The notes under the pieces are model-generated. The model was not told the origin of the DNA, ran no database searches, and saw nothing but the letters and a program-made list of their open reading frames with translations. From NCBI GenBank assembly GCA_964425255.1, contig CAYRMV010000009.1, positions 1 through 47,456 of the forward strand: a DNA stretch of 47,456 nucleotides, written 5' to 3'. The stretch comes from CAYRMV01 sp964425255. Its GTDB lineage: Bacteria > Bacteroidota > Bacteroidia > Flavobacteriales_D > Crocinitomicaceae. Positions 15,985 through 24,769 of the stretch are shown in pieces (position 1 is the stretch's first letter; each line of letters starts with the position of its first letter). The position numbers and the translations under genes are program-made.

Positions 15985-18828
15985 ATGAATCCCTTCGTTA
16001 ACCAAATAGCCCAATTCCTCAAAAATAGTGACATTTCACTTCAAAACTGGGTAGTTATTTTGCCCTCTGAACGTGCCGCTCACTATGTTCAACGTGCTTT
16101 ATTTGAAGCATACCAAAAACCCATTTTTTCGCCAAAAATCCAAACCATTCACCGTTGGGTGCATGCGCTAACAAATGAAAGTATTCTCGATAAAACACGT
16201 CTTTTACTGGTTTTATACGAGGTACACAAACAAAAAGAAGGAGTTGAATCGGCGCTCGTATTCGATGAATTCTTACATTGGGGAAATATCTTACTGGCCG
16301 ATTTTGATGAGATGGATCGTTATTTACTCGACTCCAAACAGTTGTTTCGAAATTTGAGTGATATCAAAGAACTGGAATCGTGGAACATCGAAGACGGTCG
16401 AACGCTCTCTGCAAGTCAGCAACGTTTTTTAGAATTTTGGGAACGCCTACCGGGTTATTACCATGAATTCAATCTTATGTTGCAGAAACAACAAGCAACT
16501 TACATGGGAAAGGCGTATCGACAATTACAAGAAAACATCGATCGCGTTTTTACAGACAACAAGGAAGCCCATTTTCTTTTTGCGGGTTTCAATGCGCTTT
16601 CTCCGGCTGAAAAAAGTATTTTCAAACAACTACATCGATTAGGACGTGGTCATGTTTTTATTGATGCTGATCACTTTTACCTCGATGACCCCATTCATGA
16701 AGCGGGGACTTTCATGCGGGATTATATCCGCGAAATCGAAATAAAAAATCCGCTTTTTGTCCAAAATTCATTGCTCACTGAAGCAAAAGATATTCAAGTA
16801 ATCGCTTGTGCTCAAGCAACTGGTCAAGCCAAAGTCATCGGAACCTTGTTGGAAAATGTTCCAAAAGAAAACTTGGAAAAAACCTTGGTTTTACTCGCTG
16901 ATGAAAGCTTGATTGTTCCGATGTTACAACATTTGCCTAAACACATCGAAAAAGCAAACATAACCTTGGGTTTACCACTTCGAAACACTTCTCTTCGTAC
17001 GTGGGTTGATCTGATTTTTCATATCCAAGAAGGCTTTCAAAAATACAACCGTCGTGCAGCATATTACAAAGACCTTTTCCAACTTTGGAATCATCCCTTT
17101 GTTCAAGCATTTTTAACTGGAGATGAAAAACAAGCGTTGTATCAATTGGAGAAAGACATCCGAAAGTTTAATCGAATTTTCCAAAATCCAGATAAACTCA
17201 TTGTTCCAGTCAAAGTCAAAAAATTGATTGAAAACATGTACCAAAATTGGAACAACAAGTGGTCTGTTGCACTTGCTTGTATCCGTGAACTTTCCATTTA
17301 CATCCATGATCAACTTCCAGATTCTTCAGAATTTGAAAAGGCAATCTTGCAAAGTTTCGATCAAGCAATCATCGATTTTGAAAACTGTGTGTTGGAAGGT
17401 TTTCCAGATATGTCCTTGCGCTCATTTCGATCCTTGTTTCAACAACAATGGTCAACTGCAAGCATGGCTTACTATGGAAATCCATTAGATGGTTTGCAAA
17501 TTATGGGACTCCTTGAAACACGTTTACTCGATTTTGAAACCATTTTTGTTTTAGGTCTCAACGAAGGTAAAATGCCCCCAACGAATCCGATTCAAACGCT
17601 GATTCCGATGGATTTGAGACGCTACATGGGTTTGCCAACACCACGTGAAAAACAAGGCCTTTTCGCTCATCATTTTTATCGTTTGCTTCATCAATGTAAA
17701 CAAATGGTCATCACGTATTCGATGGCAGCTGAATCCATTCATTCCAATGAACAAAGTCGCTATGTGATGCAATTGGAAAAAGAATTGGTGCGAAAAAATC
17801 CACTCATTCGTTGGCAACGTAAAGACTATACGCTTTCGAATGAAGATGTTGTGACCCGAAATGTTCAAATTCCTAAAACCGATGCGATTCACAAACGACT
17901 CGATGAGCTTTTTGCAAACGGTACTTCTGCTAGTGCTATCAAAACATTTATGACTTGTCCACTTGACTTTTACTACAAATACGTGCTCAAATTTGGCGAA
18001 GAAGAAAAAGTAGAGGAAGAATTGGAAAGTAATACGTTTGGAACGTTTATTCATGAAGTTCTGGAAGAAATGTACACTCCTTTTGCTCGGAGAGATTCGG
18101 AAGGAAAACTAAAAGAACAACAACCTCGATCCATACAAGTTGAAGACATTGATTGGATGTTGAAAAACTATGAATACGAAATGCGTAAAAAATTCAGTGC
18201 CCATTTCAACCAAGAACCTGAAGCGTTTGAAAAAGGAAAAAATTTCTTAAGTTTTTCGATGGCGCTTGAACTGACAGAACGCTTTCTAAAAAATGAACGT
18301 AAAATCTTACTAGAGTTAAACAATCGACCCTTGTTTATCGAAGGTTTGGAGCAAAGTCTGGTGTATGATTTAGAACTCGAAATTTTAGGAAAAAAACGAA
18401 ACGTTCGTCTCAAAGGAAACATTGACCGAATTGATTCAATCGACGGTAAAATTCGAATCATCGATTATAAGACAGGAAAAGTAAAAAGTGAAGATGTTGG
18501 TCCAAGCGAAAAAAGGCCTAAATCATTTGATTCTAACGTGGACGCATTCGTCGAATGGAGTCAAAAAAACAAACACTTTTTTCAATTAATGGTGTACAAT
18601 TATTTGTATTTCCAACACACGGGTCAAGTAGCAGATTCTAGTTCAATAGTTTCGTTTATCAATTTGAAAGAAAGCCCATTTAAACTCCGATTAGGAAATT
18701 ATTCAACACAAGAACTAGTAGAAGCCTTTCCCGCTGTTTTGACTCAATTGATCGAAGCAATTTACGATCCCGAAACGGATTTTATTCACAAAGATGCTGG
18801 TCAATTTAGTTATTGTGTGTATTGTTGA
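15985..18828 (+). CDS. AddB-like PD-(D/E)XK nuclease family protein
   Basis: Protein of 947 residues with the layout of Bacteroidota AddB-like proteins: an inactive helicase-like front part (no Walker A GKT motif visible; start VVILPSERAAHYVQ, and later LETRLLDFETIFVLGLNEGKMP) and a RecB-type nuclease domain at the end. Nuclease motifs: GTFIHEVLEEMY (His), an Asp in the GNIDRIDSIDGK segment, and IIDYKTGK near residue 828 (the D-x-K catalytic part). A Cys in the segment MTCPLDFYYKYV (near 657) and the C-terminal CVYC would be Fe-S ligands by analogy with AddB, but the protein stops right after CVYC, so a fourth Cys is missing. Likely role: double-strand break end processing with an AddA partner not in the window. 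Confidence 0.82.
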   Translation: MNPFVNQIAQFLKNSDISLQNWVVILPSERAAHYVQRALFEAYQKPIFSPKIQTIHRWVHALTNESILDKTRLLLVLYEVHKQKEGVESALVFDEFLHWGNILLADFDEMDRYLLDSKQLFRNLSDIKELESWNIEDGRTLSASQQRFLEFWERLPGYYHEFNLMLQKQQATYMGKAYRQLQENIDRVFTDNKEAHFLFAGFNALSPAEKSIFKQLHRLGRGHVFIDADHFYLDDPIHEAGTFMRDYIREIEIKNPLFVQNSLLTEAKDIQVIACAQATGQAKVIGTLLENVPKENLEKTLVLLADESLIVPMLQHLPKHIEKANITLGLPLRNTSLRTWVDLIFHIQEGFQKYNRRAAYYKDLFQLWNHPFVQAFLTGDEKQALYQLEKDIRKFNRIFQNPDKLIVPVKVKKLIENMYQNWNNKWSVALACIRELSIYIHDQLPDSSEFEKAILQSFDQAIIDFENCVLEGFPDMSLRSFRSLFQQQWSTASMAYYGNPLDGLQIMGLLETRLLDFETIFVLGLNEGKMPPTNPIQTLIPMDLRRYMGLPTPREKQGLFAHHFYRLLHQCKQMVITYSMAAESIHSNEQSRYVMQLEKELVRKNPLIRWQRKDYTLSNEDVVTRNVQIPKTDAIHKRLDELFANGTSASAIKTFMTCPLDFYYKYVLKFGEEEKVEEELESNTFGTFIHEVLEEMYTPFARRDSEGKLKEQQPRSIQVEDIDWMLKNYEYEMRKKFSAHFNQEPEAFEKGKNFLSFSMALELTERFLKNERKILLELNNRPLFIEGLEQSLVYDLELEILGKKRNVRLKGNIDRIDSIDGKIRIIDYKTGKVKSEDVGPSEKRPKSFDSNVDAFVEWSQKNKHFFQLMVYNYLYFQHTGQVADSSSIVSFINLKESPFKLRLGNYSTQELVEAFPAVLTQLIEAIYDPETDFIHKDAGQFSYCVYC

Positions 18829-18859
18829 TGGAAGTAAACCACACAAACAAACAAATCTG

Positions 18860-18867
18860 TACCTTTG
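18860..18867 (+). promoter_or_regulatory. -7 promoter box of the thioesterase gene (TACCTTTG)
   Basis: Exact TAnnTTTG, 15 bases before ATG 18883. The alternative TTG start at 18865 lies inside it. It shows that the thioesterase has its own promoter within the rsmA-pth group's trailing region. Confidence 0.55.
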
Positions 18868-18882
18868 CCAAAAATTTTCGAA

Positions 18883-19398
18883 ATGAAAGCAAGAAAAGCA
18901 TCCGAAACCTTAGCTGTTACTACAAAAATTGTGTTGCCCAACGATACAAACACCTTAGGAAATTTGTTTGGAGGTCAACTTTTGGCTTGGATGGATGTGA
19001 TTGCAAGTGTTTCTGCGCATCGTCATTGTCGTCGTGTTGTCGTTACTGCTTCGGTAAATAATGTTTCTTTCCGTGAACCCATTTTAGGTTCTTCGATCGT
19101 TACTTTAGAAGCAAAAGTTTCTCGGGCTTTCAGTTCTTCGATGGAAGTACATGTCGACGTTTTTGTTGAAGACCAAGTTACAGGACAAAAAAGAAAATAC
19201 AACGATGCGATTTATACGTTTGTAGCTGTAGATCAAAACGGTGGGCCGATTCAAGTGCCTGAATTAATCCCCGAAACACCCGAAGAAATTGAACGTTACG
19301 AAGGTGCTTTACGCCGTAAACAATTGAGTTTGATTTTGGCTGGTAAAATGAAACCGAGCGATGCAACGGAGTTGAAAGCCTTGTTTTTAGGAGAATAA
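18883..19398 (+). CDS. Acyl-CoA thioesterase, YciA-like hotdog fold
   Basis: Hydrolyses acyl-CoA to CoA and free acid. Protein of 171 residues from ATG 18883. The hotdog active-site segment is NTLGNLFGGQLLAWMDVIASV (in two pieces, catalytic Asp in MDV), followed by the strand VTASVNNVSFREPILGSSIV typical of acyl-CoA hydrolases. The C-terminal extension of about 40 residues (ELIPETPEEIERYEGALRRKQ) is common in Bacteroidota homologues. Acyl-chain preference cannot be read from sequence. Monocistronic; it converges on the glycosyltransferase gene with only 13 bases between stops. Confidence 0.9.
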   Translation: MKARKASETLAVTTKIVLPNDTNTLGNLFGGQLLAWMDVIASVSAHRHCRRVVVTASVNNVSFREPILGSSIVTLEAKVSRAFSSSMEVHVDVFVEDQVTGQKRKYNDAIYTFVAVDQNGGPIQVPELIPETPEEIERYEGALRRKQLSLILAGKMKPSDATELKALFLGE

Positions 19399-19411
19399 AA
19401 CGGATATCAGA

Positions 19412-20428
19412 TTAAACAATCGGGGCAAAATTTGACTTTTGCTTTCGTTGATTCGCATCAGCAGCAATCGCTTTTGTATCTTGTTTTTCCATACAATCAA
19501 AATGCTTTTTCGGGCAACTGTGATGACCAATTTTGGAACAGGGTCTGCAAGAAAGATCCATCACTTCGTGAATCGAAAATCCTTGTTGGTGTTCAGGAAA
19601 ATAGGGATACATTCCTAAAGCAGGAACGGTGTTTCCCCAAATAGATACTGTCGGTACTTGGAAAGCAGAAGCAATGTGCATCAATCCGGTGTCATGTGTC
19701 ACTAAAACGGAAGCTTGCTGAACAACGGAAGCAGATTGACGAAGCGCTAATTTTCCACACGAATTGATTACTTGTGGATGCGTTGTTTGTTTCACTATTT
19801 CTTCTGCGACCGGCACATCCGTTGGGCCTCCTAATAATATCACAGGTCCTTCCAATTGATTAATCAACTCTACTAACTTGTGAGTTGGAAGTCGCTTAGT
19901 GGCATATTGAGCTCCGATAGCCACAGCGATATAGGTTTTCTCTGCTAAGAAAAATTGCTCATCGGTTGCAACACGATCGTCTGGTAAAAAGAAAAAATCA
20001 CACGGTTTGTTGTCGTTTTTTACTCCCAGCGACTTTACTGCTTCAAAATAGCGTTCCACAACATGGTGTTCAGGCAAACGATTCCATTTGAAACGGACCA
20101 AAATCCACTTAGAAATATTGTATTTAGGAAAGCTGGCATTCGAAACACCCAATTTCCGTTTCAATGCTAATGTGCGCACATTATTATGAAGATCAACCAA
20201 AAAGTCGTACTTCTCAGCACGAAGTTGAACCAACACTTCATTAATCGATTTTTGAATCGTAATGACTTTATCTACATGCGGATTTATATTTACTAAATCA
20301 GCAAAACTGGATTTGGTTAAATAATGGATTTCAACATGCGTGAGTTGTTGCTTCAAACACCGAACAACGGGAGATGTCAAAACAATATCTCCAATAGAAC
20401 TAAAGCGAACAACCAATATTTTCTTCAT
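19412..20428 (-). CDS. Glycosyltransferase family 9 (heptosyltransferase-like)
   Basis: Cytosolic, membrane-associated GT-B enzyme of 338 residues. Start KKILVVRFSSIGDIVLTSPVVR is the family signature (Ser/Gly loop and Asp13-type base), and the C-terminal sugar-nucleotide site is LVTHDTGLMHIASAFQVPTVSIWG. Near the C-terminus a Cys-rich stretch SCRPCSKIGHHSCPKKHFDC occurs, as in other LPS heptosyltransferases. The likely role is adding a heptose or related sugar to the LPS core, but the donor is not established here. Its promoter box lies four bases before the ATG (20433-20440), so the mRNA is probably leaderless. Next to the T9SS cargo gene and upstream terminator. Confidence 0.88.
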   Translation of the reverse strand: MKKILVVRFSSIGDIVLTSPVVRCLKQQLTHVEIHYLTKSSFADLVNINPHVDKVITIQKSINEVLVQLRAEKYDFLVDLHNNVRTLALKRKLGVSNASFPKYNISKWILVRFKWNRLPEHHVVERYFEAVKSLGVKNDNKPCDFFFLPDDRVATDEQFFLAEKTYIAVAIGAQYATKRLPTHKLVELINQLEGPVILLGGPTDVPVAEEIVKQTTHPQVINSCGKLALRQSASVVQQASVLVTHDTGLMHIASAFQVPTVSIWGNTVPALGMYPYFPEHQQGFSIHEVMDLSCRPCSKIGHHSCPKKHFDCMEKQDTKAIAADANQRKQKSNFAPIV

Positions 20429-20432
20429 GCTT

Positions 20433-20440
20433 CAAAAGTA
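20433..20440 (-). promoter_or_regulatory. -7 promoter box of the GT9 gene (TACTTTTG), four bases from ATG
   Basis: Exact TAnnTTTG on the minus strand; AAGC then ATG follow. A TTTTGG element 22 bases upstream (about 20462-20467) could be the -33 contact, lying inside the loop of the upstream gene's terminator. Confidence 0.6.
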
Positions 20441-20443
20441 AAC

Positions 20444-20475
20444 AAAAAAAGAAAGGCCGACCCAAAAGCCGACCT
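20444..20475 (-). terminator. Rho-independent terminator after the T9SS cargo gene
   Basis: On the minus strand AGGTCGGC, loop TTTTGG, GTCGGCCT (8 pairs, two of them G-T wobbles), then a T-rich tract at 20444-20453. It sits 24 bases after the stop of the 20499 gene and directly upstream of the GT9 promoter box. Confidence 0.65.
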
Positions 20476-20498
20476 AACTCTATTCAGTGGTGGTGTTT

Positions 20499-21224
20499 TT
20501 ATTCTTTAATCAGTTTCACTACTTGCGTTCCATTCGCATGAGAAACTGAAACAAAATAGATTCCTGCATTGGCATGATCTAAATTAATTTCTTGGAAGTC
20601 TGTACCATTCCATGATTGAGACGATAAAACTTGTCCTGCCATATTCACAACTTGAATTTGCTCAATTTTAGACAAATTCACCAAACCATCAATGGTAAAG
20701 TTTCCTTTTGTTGGATTTGGATAAACGTTTAATGGATTTTTCTCTTTCTCAATCAACGAAACATTACCACAATCTTGAACAACAATTTTGTAATAATCCA
20801 ATGTGAAGTCTTGTGCACCCACAAACTCCACATAAGCTGTTAATTCAAACACTAAGTTATATGTTCCAGGTGTGTTACATGTTCCTGAGATAATTGCACA
20901 TCCTGTTGTTCCTCCTGCATAAGAGCAACTCGATGGGTTACATTGAAAGGTCATTCCTGGAGGCAAACCTGTTACACTAACTACATTAATACTATCAATT
21001 GCAACTGTAACTTGACCAACAATTGGCAATATTGTCGTAGTATCTTCAGGAACAACATTCGTAATCACTTGTGTATATGGTTCTCCAACACATGCTGGAG
21101 CAAAATTGGTTGCACTATCCGGGTAAATTCCAGATTCAGTGTATTGAGGGTCAGGTGAACATTGTGCTTGGGCAAAGGTAATTCCCATAAATGCACTTCC
21201 AAGTAGTAGTAAAAATTTTCTCAT
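20499..21224 (-). CDS. Secreted protein with type IX (T9SS type A) sorting domain
   Basis: Protein of 241 residues. Signal peptide residues 1-20 (MRKFLLLLGSAFMGITFAQA). A Cys-rich beta-type domain follows (about residues 21-155), with CSPDP, ACVGEP, FQCNPSSCSYAGGTTGCAI and SGTCNTPGTYNLVFEL, which fits an Ig-like extracellular module. The last ~80 residues are a Por-type sorting domain: LNVYPNPTKGNFTIDGL, VNMAGQVLSSQSW, and AGIYFVSVSHANGTQVVKLIKE. The protein should cross the outer membrane through the T9SS and be cell-surface or released. What the front domain binds is unknown. It has its own promoter (21248-21255) and terminator (20444-20475). Confidence 0.88.
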   Translation of the reverse strand: MRKFLLLLGSAFMGITFAQAQCSPDPQYTESGIYPDSATNFAPACVGEPYTQVITNVVPEDTTTILPIVGQVTVAIDSINVVSVTGLPPGMTFQCNPSSCSYAGGTTGCAIISGTCNTPGTYNLVFELTAYVEFVGAQDFTLDYYKIVVQDCGNVSLIEKEKNPLNVYPNPTKGNFTIDGLVNLSKIEQIQVVNMAGQVLSSQSWNGTDFQEINLDHANAGIYFVSVSHANGTQVVKLIKE

Positions 21225-21247
21225 CGTTTTAACTGTTTTTGTTTGTT

Positions 21248-21255
21248 CAAATGTA
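21248..21255 (-). promoter_or_regulatory. -7 promoter box of the T9SS cargo gene (TACATTTG)
   Basis: Exact TAnnTTTG on the minus strand, 23 bases before ATG 21224, with TTTTG 19 bases upstream (at about 21275-21279) as a -33 candidate. This is one of the best -33/-7 pairs in the window. Confidence 0.65.
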
Positions 21256-21292
21256 GGAAAATTTTTAATCCATGCAAAAGAAAGTGAAAACC

Positions 21293-22393
21293 TTAACGAA
21301 TGAGTGCATATCGTTGACCAGGTAAAGAACGAACAACACCTTGAAATTCGAGGTTTAACAAGGTGACACTTGCTTTACTTGTCGGCATGTTCGATTTGAT
21401 CGCTAAAATATCTAATGGAATGGCATCTTCCTGATTTAATAAATCAACCAAACTTTGTTCAACCGGATTCAAATCAACAAATAGCTTAGCTTGAACACTT
21501 TTCTCTTTTTTCTCTTCCCAATTCATATACCGAAAAAAATCCGCACTTTCAGTAATCAATTGCGCTTTATTGGATTGAATCATTCGGTTGCATCCCGCGG
21601 AAAAAGGTTTGATAATATCACCCGGAAACGCAAACACATCTCGGTTGTAATCATTGGCTAATTCGGCGGTAATCAAGGATCCCCCTTTCAAACCACTTTC
21701 CACAACAATGGTTGCATCACACATTCCAGCAACTATTCGATTTCGCATAGGAAAATTTTCCCTATCTGGGTTTGTGCCCGCTAAAAACTCGGTTAACAAT
21801 CCTCCGTTTTCAAGCATTTTTACGGCCGTTTTTCGGTGCGCTGCTGGATAAATACGATCTAAACCATGACCTAATACTCCGATTGTTGGAACGTTGTATT
21901 TCAAACAGAGTTCGTGTGCAATAATGTCAATTCCATAAGCCAAACCACTTACCACAACAATATTTTTTCCTTGAAAAGAAGCAATTAATTCTTCACAAAT
22001 AGCTCTTCCATATGCGGTAGCATTTCGTGTACCAACGATCGCAACTGTTTTTGTATCATTAAACGAACAGTTTCCCTTTCCAAAAAGCAAAAGTGGCGCA
22101 TCTTCACATTGGTTTAGTCTTCTCGGATAATCTTTTTCTAAGTAAAAATAAGATTGAATCTGGTTTTTATCCAAAAATTCAAGGTGTTTGGCTGCATCTT
22201 CAAGTGCCAGTTTGCGATCCATTTGTTGAACAAGGTTTTTTCCAATACCTGGGATTTCTAAAAATTGTTTTTTTTTCCATCGAAAAAATTCTTCAATAGA
22301 TCCCGTGTGTTGTAAGATTGTTCTTACTCTTTTATATCCCATTCCGGGTAATAATGTCAACGCAATTTGTTGTTGTAGATTGGAGTTTTTCAA
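21293..22393 (-). CDS. dprA: DNA-processing protein A
   Basis: Protects incoming single-stranded DNA and loads RecA during natural transformation; widely conserved. About 366 residues from a TTG at 22393 (LKNSNLQQQIALTLLPGMG). No ATG is near: the longer ATG frame (to 22600) runs across the divergent TonB gene, so it is rejected. N-terminal helix-hairpin-helix-like part (LLPGMGYKRVRTILQHTG, then IPGIGKNLVQQM); Rossmann core: VAIVGTRNATAYGR, VVSGLAYGIDIIAHE, GHGLDRIYPAAHRK, LTEFLAGTNPDRENFPMRNR, VVESGLKGGSLITAELA; C-terminal winged-helix-like DprA/WH domain (SNMPTSKASVTLLNLEFQGVV). A TATATTTA element at 22415-22422 may serve as promoter. Divergent from the TonB receptor gene. Confidence 0.9.
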   Translation of the reverse strand: MKNSNLQQQIALTLLPGMGYKRVRTILQHTGSIEEFFRWKKKQFLEIPGIGKNLVQQMDRKLALEDAAKHLEFLDKNQIQSYFYLEKDYPRRLNQCEDAPLLLFGKGNCSFNDTKTVAIVGTRNATAYGRAICEELIASFQGKNIVVVSGLAYGIDIIAHELCLKYNVPTIGVLGHGLDRIYPAAHRKTAVKMLENGGLLTEFLAGTNPDRENFPMRNRIVAGMCDATIVVESGLKGGSLITAELANDYNRDVFAFPGDIIKPFSAGCNRMIQSNKAQLITESADFFRYMNWEEKKEKSVQAKLFVDLNPVEQSLVDLLNQEDAIPLDILAIKSNMPTSKASVTLLNLEFQGVVRSLPGQRYALIR

Positions 22394-22435
22394 TTTTTTT
22401 ATACTTTGGTAACTTAAATATACGAAAAAACTACG

Positions 22436-24769
22436 ATGAAAACTGCGCTGCTGCTTTTTTTTATTTCTCCTTTGTGCCTTGTTGCGCAGGAGATTAAAGG
22501 TATTATATTGGATAAAAACACCAAACAAACCTTGGTAGGTGTTAAAATTTTCTCCAACGAAAAACAAGGTGCCATCTCCGATTCTGAAGGAAAATTTCAA
22601 CTTTCTTATAAAAATCTTCCACTTGAGTTGACTTTCACTTTAGCTCAATTTGATACGTTAAAACTATCTGTTAGTTCATCTCAACTTTTAGAAATTGAAA
22701 TGAGTGAAACTGTAACTGAAATTACTATGGTTGTAATTACAGCTGGAAGACGGCAACAAAGTGTAGAAGAAGTTCCCATATCGATGGAAATTTTAAAACC
22801 AACCTTGATTGACAACAAAGGGATTTCAAATTTAGAACAAGCTGTGGACCAAAGTCCTGGGGTATATGCCATGGATGGTCAGGTTAGTATTCGTGGTGGA
22901 AGTGGTTTTGCTTATGGCGCAGGAAGTCGAGTTTTATTACTTTGGAATGGAATCCCGATGATTTCCGGGGATGCGGGTGACGCAAAATGGAATGCTGTCC
23001 CAATCGAACAAGCGTCTCAAATCGAAATTTTAAAAGGTGCTTCTTCTGTTCTGTATGGAAGTGGTGCACTAAATGGAATCATATCTCTTACCGAAAAAGA
23101 GCCTGGCTTGAAAGCGGAAACGAAATTTAAAATTCAAGGGGGAATTTACGATTTAGCTAAAAGAGAAAGTTTACATTGGACAAAAAAAAACCAACCCTTC
23201 GGAATGGTTGATTTCTATCATGGTAAAATGTATAACCGAATCGGCTATACGATTGCAGCCAATGGATTCAATGATCAAGGTTATCGTGAAGGGGAAATTG
23301 AATCTCGAGGAAGAATCAATGGTACCATTTATTTTAGACCTCAAAAAATTAAAAACCTAAAAGCAGGCATTGGATATAATTTTCAAATTCAAAAAGCAGG
23401 TATTTTTATTATTTGGCAAAGCGATAGTTTAGGCTATTCTCCGAGTGGTGGCGCCGATACAAGTAACGCTGCTTCTACCCTCACCTACAACCGTGGAATT
23501 CGATTAAACATCGATCCATACGTCAAATACATTGATAAATACAAAAATATTCACAATTTGAAAACACGTTTGTACTTTGTGGATAATCGGAATTTCACCA
23601 ATCTAAGCCAAAGCTCTACTTCATCCGTTTACTATGCTGATTATCAATTTTTAAAACAATGGAAAAAAGGAAATTCGCTTACCGCAGGTGCATCAACAAC
23701 ATATACAACTGTAAACTCGAACTTGTTTGGAACTCATTTCTCCAACAATTCCGCTTTTTATGGGCAATATGAGCAAAAGATTAAAAAATTGACACTAACC
23801 GCTGGTTTACGAATGGAATATTTTGAACAAGATAATCAACGTGGCGATTCGGATTTTTACTTTGCTGATAGTTCTGCCAAACTTCCTATTTATCCGATCT
23901 TCAGAACAGCAGCACATTACCAATTATTCAAATTCACTCATTTAAGAGCTTCTTTCGGACAAGGGGTTCGCTATCCATCTGTTGCTGAAAGATATACAAC
24001 AACTTCCGTAGGTAGCCTGAATATTTTCCCTAATCCTGATTTGCGTCCAGAATTAGGTTGGGCTGCAGAATTCGGAATCAAACAAGGCGTGAAAATGGGA
24101 TCATGGAAAGGTTTGATTGACGTAGCTGCTTTTATCAATCGCTATGACAATATGATGGAATTTACATTTGGTTTCTATATTCCTGAAGGATTAACACCAA
24201 GTTTAAACCCTAATGCACCTGGTTATATCAACAAATGGTTGGGTTTCAAAGCGAAAAATGCTGAAAAAGCACAAATTTCAGGAATCGAATTCTCCTTCAA
24301 TAGTGAAGGAAAAATCAAAAATGTTGATGTCCGCACCTTAATTGGGTATACATACATGGATCCAATCAGTTTGAACAACGATTCTGCTTACCGTTCAACA
24401 TTCTCAGATAAAAACACCAACGTATTAAAATACCGTTTCCGTCATTTAGCCAAAGTAGATGTTGAATTAGAATGGAAGGGAATCAGTGCTGGATTTTCTA
24501 CTCGCTACAACAGCAACATGAATAACATCGATGCGGTTTTCGAAGAACAGTTGTTTGGATCGATTTATATTCTTCCAGGATTGTATGATTACCGTCGAAA
24601 AAACAACAAAGGAGCCTTGGTTTTGGATGCCCGTTTTGGATATAAAATCAACGAACATTACCGCGTTGGATTTATCATTAATAATTTACTAAATGCAGAA
24701 TATGTTACCCGCCCTGGAGACATTCAAGCACCACGTAGCTTTATGGTTCAACTTCAAGCGAAGTTCTAA
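22436..24769 (+). CDS. TonB-dependent outer-membrane receptor
   Basis: Imports a ligand across the outer membrane with TonB-ExbBD energy. Protein of 777 residues: signal peptide 1-17 (MKTALLLFFISPLCLVAQ), a CarboxypepD_reg-like domain (about residues 20-95: IKGIILDKNTKQTLVGVKIF..., DSEGKFQLSY), a plug domain (about 105-225: VPISMEILKP, NLEQAVDQSPGVYAMDG, VSIRGGSGFAYGAGSRVLLL, IEILKGASSVLYGSGALNG), then a long barrel to the C-terminal aromatic end LQAKF. Lacks a SusD partner, so it is not a canonical polysaccharide pair. Ligand unknown: the barrel sequence gives no metal, siderophore or vitamin clue. Followed by two barrel-like proteins and a lipoprotein, apparently one operon. Confidence 0.93.
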   Translation: MKTALLLFFISPLCLVAQEIKGIILDKNTKQTLVGVKIFSNEKQGAISDSEGKFQLSYKNLPLELTFTLAQFDTLKLSVSSSQLLEIEMSETVTEITMVVITAGRRQQSVEEVPISMEILKPTLIDNKGISNLEQAVDQSPGVYAMDGQVSIRGGSGFAYGAGSRVLLLWNGIPMISGDAGDAKWNAVPIEQASQIEILKGASSVLYGSGALNGIISLTEKEPGLKAETKFKIQGGIYDLAKRESLHWTKKNQPFGMVDFYHGKMYNRIGYTIAANGFNDQGYREGEIESRGRINGTIYFRPQKIKNLKAGIGYNFQIQKAGIFIIWQSDSLGYSPSGGADTSNAASTLTYNRGIRLNIDPYVKYIDKYKNIHNLKTRLYFVDNRNFTNLSQSSTSSVYYADYQFLKQWKKGNSLTAGASTTYTTVNSNLFGTHFSNNSAFYGQYEQKIKKLTLTAGLRMEYFEQDNQRGDSDFYFADSSAKLPIYPIFRTAAHYQLFKFTHLRASFGQGVRYPSVAERYTTTSVGSLNIFPNPDLRPELGWAAEFGIKQGVKMGSWKGLIDVAAFINRYDNMMEFTFGFYIPEGLTPSLNPNAPGYINKWLGFKAKNAEKAQISGIEFSFNSEGKIKNVDVRTLIGYTYMDPISLNNDSAYRSTFSDKNTNVLKYRFRHLAKVDVELEWKGISAGFSTRYNSNMNNIDAVFEEQLFGSIYILPGLYDYRRKNNKGALVLDARFGYKINEHYRVGFIINNLLNAEYVTRPGDIQAPRSFMVQLQAKF

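Noticed and set aside
17551..18054. Long minus-strand frame (167 codons) antisense to the AddB-like gene
   Set aside because: It lies wholly inside a well-supported coding region, has no family resemblance, is rich in Phe/Ser/His as expected of an antisense shadow, and has no promoter box.
20454..20475. Direct repeat GGCCGACC/AGCCGACC read as a possible repeat element
   Set aside because: The same bases form the stem of a terminator hairpin with wobble pairs and a T tract, which explains the repeat.
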